This document shows positions 30,850 to 41,165 of a stretch of 64,000 bases of DNA, piece after piece. Below the pieces are notes generated by a model that made no database searches, was not told where the DNA came from, and saw only the letters and a program-made list of their open reading frames with translations. Position numbers and translations under genes: made by a program. This DNA comes from Dermacentor variabilis (lineage: Eukaryota; Arthropoda; Arachnida; Ixodida; Ixodidae). The stretch is from contig NC_134570.1 of assembly GCF_050947875.1 (NCBI RefSeq), positions 242,164,584 through 242,228,583 on the forward strand, given 5' to 3'. The first letter of the stretch is position 1, and each line of letters starts with the position of its first letter.

Positions 30850-31558
30850 GCTCTACCGCGTTCTGTTTTCCTACAACGATATTTTTGACTTTAACGATCG
30901 TCCTTTAGCCCAAACTACAGCTGTTAAACATCGCATTAGTACCGGCGATGCCCCTCCTATTCATCGCCGCACATATCGAGTATCACCGGCTGAGCGTCAA
31001 GTTATTCACGCAGAAGTTCGCAAAATGCTTGCCAAGAACATCATAGAACCGTCATGTAGTCCATGGGCGTCACCTGTTGTACTGGTAAAAAAGAAAGATG
31101 CTTCATGGCGCTTTTGCGTGGACTATCGGCACCTTAACAGGGTTACCAAAAAGGACGTGTATCCCCTACCTCGGATCGATGACGCCCTTGACTGCCTCCA
31201 TGGTGCTCGCTACTTCTCCTCTATTGACTTCCGCTCCGGCTACTGGCAGATTGCCGTGGACGATCTCGACCGCGAGAAGACTGCTTTTGTAACTCTGGAC
31301 GGTCTTTATCAATTCAAAGTGATGCCGTTCGGTCTATGTAATGCTCCTGCCACTTTTGAACGCATGATGGACTCCCTTCTTCATGGTTTCAAATGGTCCA
31401 CATGCCTGTGCTACTTGGGCGACGTTATATTATTCTCCCCAACGTTCGCTACGCACCTCGAGCGCCTCTCGGCAGTCCTGGACGTTTTTCGTCGCGCCGG
31501 TCTGCAACTGAACGCATCGAAGTGCCAACTCGGCCGTCGCCCTTGGGCATCTCGTTGA
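30850..31558 (+). pseudogene. pol: E4 reverse transcriptase (catalytic Asp mutated)
   Basis: Motifs HRRTYRVSPAERQVI, SPWASPVVLVKKKD, FCVDYRHLN, SSIDFRSGYWQIA and MPFGLCNAPATFE. The catalytic box reads CYLGDVILF: YLDD has become YLGD, removing one metal-binding Asp. A roughly 10-13-base deletion near 31,533, relative to E5, ends the frame at 31,558. Upstream, the frame overlaps the end of the protease reading. Confidence 0.85.
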
Positions 31559-31568
31559 CGCGAACAGA

Positions 31569-32570
31569 GTGCAACCGGACCCAGGCAAGATCCATGCTGT
31601 TACGCACTTCCCTGTGCCGAAGTGCGTCAAGGATGTGCGCAGCTTCATCGGCCTTTGTTCCTACTTCCGCCGTTTCGTGAAAAATTTCGCGGCCATAGCA
31701 CGACCACTAACCGAGCTTTTGAAAAAAGACGCCCCTTTCCAGTGGGGCGATAACGAGGCCTCTGCATTCTCGCATCTAATCGACGTTCTCACAACACCTT
31801 CCGTTCTGGCCCATGTCGATTCTTCTGCGCCTACCGAAGTCCGTACTGATGCCAGCGGTCACGGAATTGGCGCAGTACTGGCACAACGCCAGCGCGGCAA
31901 CGACCGTGTTATCGCTTACGCCAGCAGGCTCCTCTCACCCTCCGAGCGCAACTATTCCATCACTGAGCGTGAGTGTCTGGCCCTAGTTTGGGCGGTTGCG
32001 AAGTTACGCCCATACTTATATGGCCGACCCTTTTCCGTTATCACAGACCATCACGCGCTTTGCTGGTTATGCTCACTGAAAGATCCTACAGGAAGACTTG
32101 GTCGCTGGGTCTTACGCCTCCAAGAATATTCATATACTGTCACCTACAAATCTGGCCGACTACACAAGGACGCTGACTGCCTGTCTCGTTACCCGGTAGA
32201 CGAGCCTGACGACGCCGACAGTAGTACCGCCAACGGCATTTTCTCTGTGTCTGCCTTCGCTAACATCGCCGATGAGCAGTACCGAGACCTACCGCTGCGA
32301 GCACTCATCGAGCGTCTGCGCTTTACACCTACCGACGCGTCCGTTCGCCAATATGTCCTCCAGGGCGGCATTCTGTACCGAAGGAACTTCCTCCCTGACG
32401 AATCTGATCTTGTCGTGCCAAAACATCTGCGACAGACTGTGCTCTTTGAGATGCATGACGCACCTACTGCAGGACATCTTGGCGTAACCCGCACGTACGA
32501 CCGCGTCCGCCGCCGCTTCTATTGGCCTGGTCTCGCTCGCTCTTGTCCGACGCTATGTTGCTGCCTGTGA
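31569..32570 (+). CDS. pol: E4 RT connection, RNase H and integrase zinc domain
   Basis: 333 open codons: SFIGLCSYFRRFVKNFA (connection), [37 protein letters not shown] and DADCLSRYP (RNase H with all four acidic positions), a linker, then HDAPTAGHLG and YWPGL of the integrase zinc domain. One extra T near 32,545 shifts the frame before the C..C pair. Confidence 0.85.
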   Translation: MQPDPGKIHAVTHFPVPKCVKDVRSFIGLCSYFRRFVKNFAAIARPLTELLKKDAPFQWGDNEASAFSHLIDVLTTPSVLAHVDSSAPTEVRTDASGHGIGAVLAQRQRGNDRVIAYASRLLSPSERNYSITERECLALVWAVAKLRPYLYGRPFSVITDHHALCWLCSLKDPTGRLGRWVLRLQEYSYTVTYKSGRLHKDADCLSRYPVDEPDDADSSTANGIFSVSAFANIADEQYRDLPLRALIERLRFTPTDASVRQYVLQGGILYRRNFLPDESDLVVPKHLRQTVLFEMHDAPTAGHLGVTRTYDRVRRRFYWPGLARSCPTLCCCL

Positions 32571-33430
32571 TCCCTGCCAGCGCCGGAAAACACCTCAGGT
32601 GCTACCTGCCAGTCTTCTCCAGCCGATCACTGTCCCTGTGGAACCGTTCTTTCGTGTTGGATTAGACCTGCTCGGTCCCTTTCCCACGTCATCCTCTGGT
32701 AACAAATGGGTAGCCGTCGCAACTGATTACGCCACCCGGTACGCTATCACGCGGGCTCTCCCTACCAGTTGCGCCACTGACGTCGCGGACTTTCTCTTGC
32801 GTGACATTATCTTACTTCATGGCGCCCCGCGACAGCTGCTCACTGACCGTGGTCGTAACTTCCTCTCGAAAGTTATCGCCGACATTGTACGTTCCTGCTC
32901 CACTCAACACAAGCTGACTACCTCATACCATCCTCAAACCAATGGCCTCACAGAGCGGTTAAACCGTACTCTTACCGATATGCTGTCCAAGTACGTTTCC
33001 AAGGACCACCACGACTGGGACATTGCCCTTCCTTACGTCACATTTGCTTATAATTCTTCCCGGCACGACACCGCCGGATTTTCTCCCTTTTATCTACTCT
33101 ACGATCGCGAACCGACCTTGCCCCTTGACACGGCACTTCCTCCTGCTTCTATCTCAACAAGCGAGTATGTGCGCGACGCCATCGCCCTCGCCGACCATGC
33201 ACGCCAGCTTGCCCGTGCTCGACAGACGGACTCGCAAACCACTCAGCAGCGTCACAACGACGCCCGCCACCGTGACGTACAGTTTTCGCCTGGTGCACTC
33301 GTGCTCTTGTGGTCGCCCTCTGGTCACGTCTGACTTTCAGAAAAGCTCCTTTCGCGATACACAGGGCCCTACCGCGTGCTGCGCCAGGTGACGCCTGTGA
33401 CGTACGAAATTGCTCCTGTGAGCTCAACCT
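32571..33430 (+). pseudogene. pol: E4 integrase core and GPY module
   Basis: CDPCQRRKT (zinc pair) is followed by the DDE core: LDLLGPFPTS, LTDRGRNFLS and HPQTNGLTERLNRT (catalytic Glu present). TGA at about 33,332, apparently from a Gly codon, is followed in frame by EKLLSRYTGPYRVLRQ, the GPY/F module. Canonical position after RNase H. From 33,430 to the LTR there is only a short tail. Confidence 0.82.
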
Positions 33431-33552
33431 GACACGTCATCTACTCTGACATCTAGTGATGTCGTGCACGTCAGTAGGCTCAAGGCCTACAACACTGCTT
33501 CCGAGTCCGGCCTTTTGTCGCTCCGGGACGGCGCTTTTGCCGCCGGGGGTAG

Positions 33553-33712
33553 TGCTACGGAATAGTATTACCAATGACGAAGAGGCGAGCAGTAAGAAGA
33601 AGACGACGACGATTAGAGGCTAGCGCGGGATGTTGCCTCTTGGCCAAGCGCGGCGTATCACGTTGTAAGTATACTTGTATATAGCTTTTCATCTTCGTCT
33701 TCTTACGTAACA
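33553..33712 (+). repeat. E4 3' LTR
   Basis: 160 bp, preceded by CGCCGGGGGTAG (a weak polypurine-type tract). It differs from the 5' copy at roughly seven positions and by triplet number. Confidence 0.9.
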
Positions 33713-34429
33713 CTATTATCACCTAGAGGGAAATCTGGCGCTGCTGCGCTGTAGTATGCATGGGAATGCCGGTATATTGTGACTTCGGATTGGCATCGTT
33801 CTCGGAGAGCCAGGCAAGCACCGTTCCGTCTGTCACAGTGGTTAATGTTCTACTAAAACAGCATGTAAAAAGGTGTTTTAACTTTATTATTACACAAACA
33901 CATGTTTTGTTTAACTATGAGAGCCTGTTATTGCAGGCACAATTATATGAAACGTAAAAAGTATCAGGGAGCCGCTAAAGTTGGAGGACAGACGACGAGA
34001 TTCGTGTTTGTTTTGGAACAGCTTGTCGTCTGTTCTTGCTTTTCTTCGCTTGTTTATGCATTGTAGGTGAGTAAACTTCACTGAAAGAGCTAATATGCGT
34101 GAATGAACACCTTTGATGAAGATTTTACTTTAAGAACGCGATATTTGTGTAGCCATATCCAAGTTTTAGACGAAGCCTCTTACAACACCAGCCAACACAA
34201 GCCTCGCAGATACATATACCGTCATTCCCATGACGGCACAGCGCCCCCTAGGAAACTCCCATAGACGGTTGCGCCAGATTTCCCTATAGGTGTTATAGTG
34301 AGAAACTAAATGTTTCAAAACAGTCAGTCTTGGAATGCCGACATGAACTGTCGTCGCAGCGAAAGCAGCTTTGTTGACCTTTTTACATGACAGTGGTCAA
34401 TTAGAAAGACTATAATGACCCCATTCCGT

Positions 34430-34612
34430 CCCTTTTAATATTTTTTTCTGACGCTTTTATTTTTGTCATGCTCTTATTTCCGTCGTTACTTCCCATTTTC
34501 CTTCCCTTAGAGCAGGGTAGCAAGCCGGAGGTTTTAACTCTGGTTAACCTCCCTGCTTTTCTCTCATTTGCATCTCTCTCTCTCTCTCTCTGTGTGTGTA
34601 TATATAATATGT
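34430..34612 (+). repeat. LINE/SINE-type 3' tail with (TC)n
   Basis: TTTATTTTTGTCATGC and CAGGGTAGCAAGCCGGAGG lead into a CT-dinucleotide run at about 34,570-34,592, then TG/TA repeats. The arrangement resembles a retroposon 3' end. Class unassigned. Confidence 0.4.
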
Positions 34613-34614
34613 TT

Positions 34615-35410
34615 CGAGGAGTCCGTTGTGCGCGGGCCGCCGCTTTGCGCAGATTGTGTTGCCCCTGGCGGTGAGTTGACGCCCCGTGGCGGTGGTAGCG
34701 GTCGTCCGCTGAGCGAGGCGCCAACCGCAGCCAGTGCGCACCGCGACCGTGCGCACAAGCGCTGACATCGCACGCCACGGCGCCGCCATCGTTCGTTCGC
34801 TTGTGCTCGCAGCAGCGGCTCCCAAGCTGGTGTTCGGTTCGGCTGTACTGCGTTGTTCACTGCTTGCACAAAAAATGCATAATCGACTAAATAAAAATGT
34901 AGGCCTGATCCCTCGGGTAAAACGCGAAAATGAAACGTGCCTTCGCAGGAGCGCGTTTGCTTTGTGAACCCGCGGCCTGCTGCAGGGAGAGGCGCACGAT
35001 ACCGCGTGGCCAGTGTGGCCGGCGCGCCGAGTCGCGACGAGCGTTCTCGGTGCCTCCGACGGCCAGTCGAGTTGGTCGGGAAGGCGAGTGGCCGAGTTCG
35101 CAGCGTGCGCCGCGTTCTGCGTCGCGCGTCTCTCGCGGGACCCACGCGGGATTCGCCGTCGTGCAAGCGACGCAGTGGGCGACGTGTAAGCACTGCCGAT
35201 GCATGTGGAAGCGGCGCTCCACAGGCGACGAGGCGCCACAGGCTGATCCGACGCGAAAGACAGACCATGTGCTGCAAGTGACTTCTCGACTGCGCGGCAT
35301 ATATCAGCTTGTGGAATTGACGCCTAGGACTCCCCACAGCCCTTCCTGAGGACTTTCTGCTTCCTAGGGGTTTTGCGGGTTTACTCAAAAGAGCCTTCCC
35401 AGCTCTCATT
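34615..35410. other. GC- and CpG-rich block without a recognised gene
   Basis: High CpG density, and open frames on both strands that show no domain and are expected from composition alone. Could be a CpG-rich promoter or first-exon region of a host gene, or a GC-rich repeat. From 35,410 to 36,630 I see nothing recognisable. Confidence 0.25.
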
Positions 35411-36637
35411 GGGGATCCGCAGCCTCCGCTGCGCTGTGACCACAGAAGCGCTCCCTCTCGCCGGTCGTTAGTGTCAGATGCTTCGCTTCACCACTGCTGT
35501 CTCCCTCTCACAAGCTGGTTGCAGCACTGCGGAAAGTACGAGGCGTACACAGTTAATATCCTTACGCAGCGGTGTGTAGTTCCGGGCGTAACTGGCTGAT
35601 TATTGGGTATACACTAGTGAGTTTCATTTTTGATCGCGCTACATGATATAGTACAGCGACACGTGACAAAACGTTTGCGCATGCACGTCGTATACCGAGA
35701 ACTACTATGGCAGTTACTGCCGGTAACAGTAATAGCCACCCCAACCGTTATCAACTATAGCAACATGGCACCGCCCATACAGCGCCGACCACCCGCATCG
35801 ATTCGAATTCGCGCTTGTCACTGGCTCTCCGCCCTGTCAGCAAGAAACAAGCGGCAAAATCCGTCATCGCTAGGCCTCATCTCAAGCTGAGGTCAAATCA
35901 GTTATTGAGATCGGTTGTTCGTGTTCACGCTGCTAGGACTACAGACACATCAACGAGCCGCAAAACTATCTTGTTTTCTTGTTAGCAGATGACGCCACAG
36001 TATTAGCTTCGGTAATGCGTTGACGATGCGGAACGCAATAAAAGCCTAATTGTTTACTGCTTCATTAATTAGTATACCCGCTCTACGTACATGATGACGG
36101 TAGCGAGCAAACACTAAGCAGACGCGGAGCGCACGCTGTGGCGCAGGTGAACATTTGTGAGGGCGTACGCCCGTACTACTTGCTAAGAAGGCTGCCAAAT
36201 AACTGCAGAGTAAGCGCACAGCTAAAGCGAAGCCGTGCTGTCGCATGCGTGTAAACGCAGCTTATGGTCACGGCGTCAAAACATGTTTCGCGTCAATCCA
36301 CCAACCATTGAGTGTGTAACAGGATGGCGAGCAGACGCTGAGCAGACGACGCGGCGAGGATAAGCACATCTCGAGGGCCTTCCTATTGGCTAAGAATTCT
36401 TGTCGCTTCCGCGGTGCTGCAACCAGCCAGCGAGCTATTTTACTCCTTGGTCGCATCCGTTGCAGGAAGTCAAGCGTGTACCCCGGCATGAAACACTTTC
36501 CTGATAAAAAAGAAAAATAATTATAATACCTTATGGCGCATATTGAAATTTACAAATTGGAGACGCTGGGTTCGCAAAGCGGATGCATTTAAAACGAATT
36601 CTGAGGATGACACCAGTTTAGAGATAATTCCTGAACT

Positions 36638-37240
36638 TTGCAGAAAACTAAAGTAATGTTTAACAGTCTCGGAAGAGAACAGCAATTTACAATAGGCAGC
36701 GAGGCACTGGAAGTCGTAAGGGAGTACATCTACTTAGGGCAGGCAGTGACGGCGGATCCGGATCATGAGACGGAAATAATCAGAATAATAAGAATGGGCT
36801 GGGGTGCGTTTGGCAGGCATTCTCGGATCATGAACAGCAGGTTGCCATTATCCCTCCAGAGAAAAGTGTATAATAGCTGTGTCTTACCAGTACTCACCTA
36901 CGGGGAAGAAACCTGGAGGCTTACGAAAAGGGTCCTACTCAAATTGAGGACGACGCAACGAGCTATGGAAAGAAGAATGATAGGTGTAACGTTAAGGGAT
37001 AAGAAAAGAGCAGATTGGGTGAGGGAACAAACGCGAGTTAATGACATCTTAGTTGAAATCAAGAAAAAGAAATGGGCATGGGCAGGACATGTAATGAGGA
37101 GGGAAGATAACCGATGGTCCCTAAGGGTTACGGACTGGATTCCAAGGGAAGGGAAGCGTAGCAGGGGGCGGCAGAAAGTTGGGTGGGCGGATGAGATTAA
37201 GAAGTTTGCAGGGACGGCATGGCCACAATTAGTACATTAA
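36638..37240 (+). CDS. RTE-2 ORF2 C-terminus
   Basis: About 200 codons: KVMFNSLGREQQF, EYIYLGQAVTAD, SCVLPVLTYGEETW, QRAMERRMIGVTLRDKKRAD, KKKKWAWAGHVMRREDNRW and GRQKVGWADEIKKFAG. This is the conserved post-RT region of RTE-clade elements. The first codons lie in the target duplicate, so the real element begins at 36,642. The RT catalytic core was never copied because of 5' truncation. Confidence 0.85.
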   Translation: MQKTKVMFNSLGREQQFTIGSEALEVVREYIYLGQAVTADPDHETEIIRIIRMGWGAFGRHSRIMNSRLPLSLQRKVYNSCVLPVLTYGEETWRLTKRVLLKLRTTQRAMERRMIGVTLRDKKRADWVREQTRVNDILVEIKKKKWAWAGHVMRREDNRWSLRVTDWIPREGKRSRGRQKVGWADEIKKFAGTAWPQLVH

Positions 37241-37293
37241 CGGGGTTGTTGGAGGAGCATGGGAGAGGCCTTTGCCCTGCAGTGGGCGTAACC

Positions 37294-37336
<43 letters not shown>
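36642..37336 (+). mobile_element. RTE-2: 5'-truncated RTE copy
   Basis: 695 bp, flanked by the 10-bp duplication TGAACTTTGC (36,632-36,641; 37,337-37,346). It ends CCCTGCAGTGGGCGTAACCAGG followed by (ATG)n at about 37,298-37,338, the typical RTE tail. The last about 200 codons of ORF2 are open. Confidence 0.9.
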
Positions 37337-37341
<5 letters not shown>

Positions 37342-37539
37342 TTTGCGGAGGAGTTTATCGGCGTTCCAGTTACCTGTGTGCTTTCATACAAAAAACGACG
37401 TCTTGTTAACAAATTAACTGGAGCGCCAGTGCATGTCAAGATAGTGGCTAGTAATCACCTCTAACTAATCTGATTTGCGGTTGCCATTTCATGCTTACAT
37501 CTACTCTCGATTGCGGGAGTTTTCTTACAGAAGCCCTGA

Positions 37540-37720
37540 TGATAATTGGTTGGCGTCTCCTTTGAAACGGGGCGGCGGCAACTGGTCACCTGCTCGGTTT
37601 AATCCGGTTTTAAGTACTACCGCACCTATTGCTGTCAAGCATTTTGTTTATCTCTCCGTGATATTTTCTCTCTTCACGAAAGCGTCGACCTCTGTGTTGT
37701 ACATATGCCTGTAACGACCT
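37540..37720 (-). repeat. LINE-B-family 3' UTR fragment
   Basis: CTCCTTTGAAACGGGGCGG matches LINE-B at about 19,913-19,931 and is followed by sequence consistent with its 3' UTR. No coding sequence. 37,347-37,540 is unassigned flank. Confidence 0.4.
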
Positions 37721-38051
37721 CGGTTCTATGGATCGCTTCCCTACTTCCACGTCTGTTGGCCATCTCGACCACCGATCAGTAAATGCTTCCATCAGCTCTG
37801 GATCCCAGCCGAAGGTTCCCTACGCCCTGTGAATGTTTCCCACCACAGCATGCGGACTTTTGTTCACTGTCGAGGGGGGCTCAGTCACTCTGCCTCTCCG
37901 AGGGCCTTTGCTGCGCCGCGCTCTGCGAAAGAAGCCGCGCGCTCGACCCGCGTGCGCCGCCGTCCGTCCCGGGCGACCGCTGCTGAGCGTGACGTGCGAC
38001 CGCGTTTCCATCGGGTGCAAGGACTCTCGGGAGGTTTAGGCGCACGCTTAA

Positions 38052-39531
38052 AGGGACCCTGAAACGCTTTTGACGATTTTCTACAAACGTACTGAGTCGT
38101 TAGAGTAGGTCCTTCTGATCATTAATTGACACGTCTGAGTGCCCCGCGTAAAGCGTGTAATTTATTATAAGGTTTCAAAAATGCACATCACTGCCAATCG
38201 CAGCACACTGCTCGGCGGAATTTTAAACCGCCCCTACCCATATGACCGAAATCACCCATACGACGTCAGTGGGGCGAGCTATCCGATTGGCTGACAAGGC
38301 CGCGTGATCGATAAATTTTCCAACTTTATGGTAAACAAATGATCTTTGTAATAGTTGGAATGTTAGTTAATTTGTTTTTATGAAAAGAAAGTAACATAAA
38401 GAGAATGCACAAGAATAATTTTTCAGTACACTCAAGCACTTCCGGCACACAGCAAGTGTCGTCTGCTTGTGTTACAACGTACTCCATTTTCACGAGAGCT
38501 CCGCGGTCAGAGTCGGTCTCAGTCTTTCCGCGAGCACTATGATTCGACTTTGGTGCCTTGTGGACTGCAAACGTAGCGACTGGCAATATGTCAAGCTGCG
38601 ACATCGTGTCCCTCTGCAAGGCAGCGTACGAACGAACTGGCTGCTGCGCATCGGACTGCCGCTATCCCATCGGCGCCAGGATTTGCGCGTTTGTGGCCGT
38701 CACTTTACACCGGAAGATCACTAACGCAATAGCGTTTCGCGAGCCCGGTATTAGGTCAAACGCAAGCGCAACGGGACAGAGTCTGGCCGCTTAACTGTGC
38801 CGTAACGGGATGAGCCATGAGATGAGCAGAAGGGCAAATGTGAATGATTTGCACGGTGCAGCCACCTGGTGGCAGAAAGCTCAACCATACACAGTAGCAG
38901 CAACGAAGTGTATTCTTCTTTGCTGCTGGTGTGTATTTTTCGCAGGAGTGTAATCATCAACACGTTGTTTTTATAATTGTTTAAAATGTCTTACACTTGG
39001 TTAGAGCAATATTAGCGCTTTGTTTCGCTGGTTAAGCGCTGCGTCAACAAGTGTATGGACCGTGCAGACCAATCAGGCCGCTCACGTACGTCTACGCTAA
39101 AGTTCCTTCATCAGCTTGAGTTTATGCCTACAGTCATTTGCCGAAATGACCAGCTTGCGTATGGTTACCGGAATACAAACGTTCGGCGCTACGACAGAAT
39201 GCTCGCAACGCACGCTGCTTCGATAGCTCTCGCTTGGGGTCGACGGCCAAGCGGCTAGCGGAGAGGTCTCGCGCGGGCGGGGGCGGGCTCCAAAACAACC
39301 GGAAGTGGACGATGTGACGTCGCATCGTGACGCTGAACCAGTGAAGGCGGAGCTTAGCCCCGCTCGCTCGGCGAACGAGTTAAGGAAAAGCACGGCTAGG
39401 GAGGAGGGTAACTTCTAATCGCTTGTAGCTCCATTAATACGTAACGCTTCACTTAAATTGTGGTGAGAATGTTCTACTTAAGCTGTACGCTACGCGTCTA
39501 CAAAATTTGTCCGAACCATTTCAGGGGCCCT
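38052..39531 (+). mobile_element. Kolobok-like DNA transposon with THAP domain
   Basis: 1,480 bp between TTAA duplicates (38,048-38,051 and 39,532-39,535). Left end AGGGACCCTGAAACG and reverse complement of right end AGGGGCCCCTGAAATGG form imperfect TIRs. Kolobok elements are known for TTAA targets and for association with THAP proteins; a THAP-like sequence lies at 38,535-38,724. No transposase core is seen, so this is an internally deleted or non-autonomous copy. piggyBac also uses TTAA, but its ends and gene differ. Confidence 0.6.
38539..38724 (+). CDS. THAP-like zinc finger in the Kolobok-like element
   Basis: About 60 codons from ATG 38,539: IRLWCLVDCKRSDW (C-x3-C), HRVP, a Trp in RTNWLLRIGLP, and LRVCGRHFTPED (C-x2-H-F). 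The spacing fits the C2CH THAP DNA-binding domain, and the frame stops directly after it. It may be an intact one-exon DNA-binding unit of the transposon, or a truncated gene. DNA-binding role is by family only. Confidence 0.55.
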   Translation: MIRLWCLVDCKRSDWQYVKLRHRVPLQGSVRTNWLLRIGLPLSHRRQDLRVCGRHFTPEDH

Positions 39532-39931
39532 TTAACGTATCCCACGTCGTCGGAACTAATCCGGAACCCGCCGGCGTGCCTCGTGATGATTTGGGTTTTG
39601 ACACGTGAAAGCCCAGAGTTCGATCAGTTGAATTTGTTTTGTTTGGTATCTTAAAGCAAGAAACTCGTATCTAGTGCGTGTAAGAAAGATTTTTATTTAG
39701 ACTGTTAATTAAAAAAAATATGTTGAAAATTCAAAACGAAAAAAAGAAGAACCGCAACTACTTAAGTACCAAGTTTTCGACTGTGTAACTCACGCACTAA
39801 TAACGATATTGCAGATCTGTAAACTGGCCCTAATAATACATCTGAAGCGGAGAACATTAATGTATTATACGCGAGTCTGGGTTGTATCGCTAATCTGAGG
39901 GCAGGACTTGTAATAACCCTTGCAAGCTATG

Positions 39932-40084
39932 TTGAAATGCATCATGTAACCGCGCAAACAACAAAGGACAAAGAAGGAAACACACAGGACAGGCGCGGAA
40001 CTTCAAGTGTTGAAGTTCCGCGCCTGTCCTTTGTGTTTCCTTCTTTGTCCTTTGTTGTTTGCGCTGCTACATGATGCATTCCAA
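39932..40084. repeat. Palindrome H1 (75-nt arms)
   Basis: Arms 39,932-40,006 and 40,010-40,084 around the 3-base loop GTG, with about four mismatches. The arm includes GGACAAAGAAGGAAACACAC. The reverse complement of the right flank contains CCAGTTGGTGG, then GTAGCAGCGC, the shared flank signature of H1-H4. DNA or RNA from it would form a very stable hairpin. Confidence 0.9.
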
Positions 40085-41020
40085 TATCGACCACCAACTG
40101 GCCCGCCTATCCCTGTTAAATAAGCAAGCTATGTGACCATTTCACAAAAATTATAAATTCCGATGTCAAATTTGTCCGGTTTGAATACTTCAACAGGTGT
40201 ACATTAAGAACTGCGACACCTGTTTTTGAAGCATATTTAGTCCTTCTTTAAACGCCGTACTTTAAAAAAAAGAATTAGAAGGAACATTGATACTCGCTAC
40301 CAGTAAGATGCTCCTAGTTAAAAGCCCGCTCGCTGTTAGAACGTTCTCTCACACCCGCGACACGCCTCGTTCGCGCGGACCTCCGTCGGACCAGCGTTTG
40401 TTCCCGAAGGCGTCTGGGCTGAACCTCGTTTACGGCGCGCATCCGTGGGTCAGAGGAAGTATGTGGAGGCGTCAACGTCGTCGTAAGTTAGATTCCTTCG
40501 CAAGAAAATTATTTTAGCCTGCTTGAATAATCATCGTGAATGAGTTCTACCAGAATTTTTTGTATACACATTTTGCGAATGCCAGAAATGCGTCTTACGC
40601 TCTGTATTTGCCTGCTTCTGTATACGTAATTGGCATTTTTTGGTTTGCCCGTTTTATTTGGCTTTTGTTGAATACAGTACTTCATGCTATCGCTTGTTGC
40701 TTTGGTTTGTCTCTAAAGCATCAATGAGGCTCCAGTGCAACTACTCAACTATGTTTTAGGCTGATTTGCCTACTTTGTGAAGGATGTCGTTTGTTATTCG
40801 TAAGCGTGCACATTGTGTTTGTATCCCCCGATTTGTTTACTCTGTATGCAACCGTAAAAAATTCTAATGAATTAAATTTAAATGCATAAAATGGCCTGCC
40901 CGTACGTACACAGCAGGTGCTTTTCGGCCAGCTTCATACGTGAAGTGTTGTCACGTAGGACGGGCGCTGTACGTTTCTTCCAAAAGAACTTCTTCTTGGG
41001 CAAGTTGATGCTTAGATTTC
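40085..41020. other. Stretch without a recognised gene
   Basis: Mostly AT-rich. A 76-codon frame at 40,287-40,517 ends beside CGTCGTAAGTTAG, which could be a splice donor, but it has no domain. Nothing else is supported. Confidence 0.3.
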
Positions 41021-41041
41021 CTAGGTATACTTTGTGGCGCA

Positions 41042-41165
41042 AAATACATTTCTTGAAAAGGGACAGAAGAAAGGAAGACGGTGAAGCGCCAACGCTTTCT
41101 TCTCTTCACTGTCTTCGGCGCTTCACTGTCTTCCTTTCTTCTGTCCCTTTTCAAGAAATGTATTT
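41042..41165. repeat. Palindrome H2 (49-nt arms, 26-nt loop)
   Basis: Arms 41,042-41,090 and 41,117-41,165 with one mismatch; they pair further outward (TTTCCTAGGTATAC and its partner) across a small bulge. The left flank ACTTCTTCTTGGGCAAGTTG matches the H3 left flank. The 136-codon frame across it is a by-product. Confidence 0.9.

Larger units (their letters stand above)
28647..33712 (+). mobile_element. E4: Ty3/gypsy retrotransposon, canonical order, decayed
   Basis: 5,066 bp with LTRs at 28,647-28,809 (163 bp) and 33,553-33,712 (160 bp), TG...CA ends and target duplicate CTAT (28,643-28,646; 33,713-33,716). Order is gag, protease, RT, RNase H, integrase. LTR divergence is about 4-5% by eye, clearly older than E1-E3. 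A primer-binding candidate TGGTGGAGGTGGACGTTC lies at 28,814-28,831. Frameshifts, a stop and an RT catalytic change show it is inactive. Confidence 0.92.
28641..34300. mobile_element. TIR element (MITE-like), split by E4
   Basis: Without E4 the unit is about 590 bp: 28,641-28,646 plus 33,713-34,300. Left end CACTATTATCACCTAGAGGG and right end (reverse complement) CACTATAACACCTATAGGG are both followed by AAATCTGGCGC, giving TIRs of about 30 bp. A further inner pair exists (ATGGGAATGCCGGTAT and its counterpart). CA...TG termini resemble hAT-type elements, but no matching 8-bp duplication was found. No coding sequence. Confidence 0.6.
37975..39655 (+). mobile_element. Ruka-like SINE, split at TTAA by a Kolobok-like element
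   Basis: Left part about 37,975-38,051 (GCTGCTGAGC, then TTTAGGCGCACGCTTAA). Right part 39,536-39,655 (CGTCGGAACTAATCCGGAAC, CCGGCGTGCCTCGTGATGAT). By memory these match the two sides of the tick tRNA-derived SINE, which has a TTAA between them. The A/B-box head is poorly preserved. Assignment by recall only. Confidence 0.5.

Noticed and set aside
28641..34300. Firm hAT assignment for the TIR element split by E4
   Set aside because: Termini fit (CA...TG), but no 8-bp target duplication is visible at 28,633-28,640 versus 34,301-34,308.
34564..35409. 281- and 231-codon minus-strand frames and several plus-strand frames
   Set aside because: GC-rich DNA gives long frames on both strands at once; composition is Arg/Ala/Ser-biased and no domain is recognisable.
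37219..37464. Frame with a run of Met residues
   Set aside because: It is the (ATG)n tail of RTE-2.
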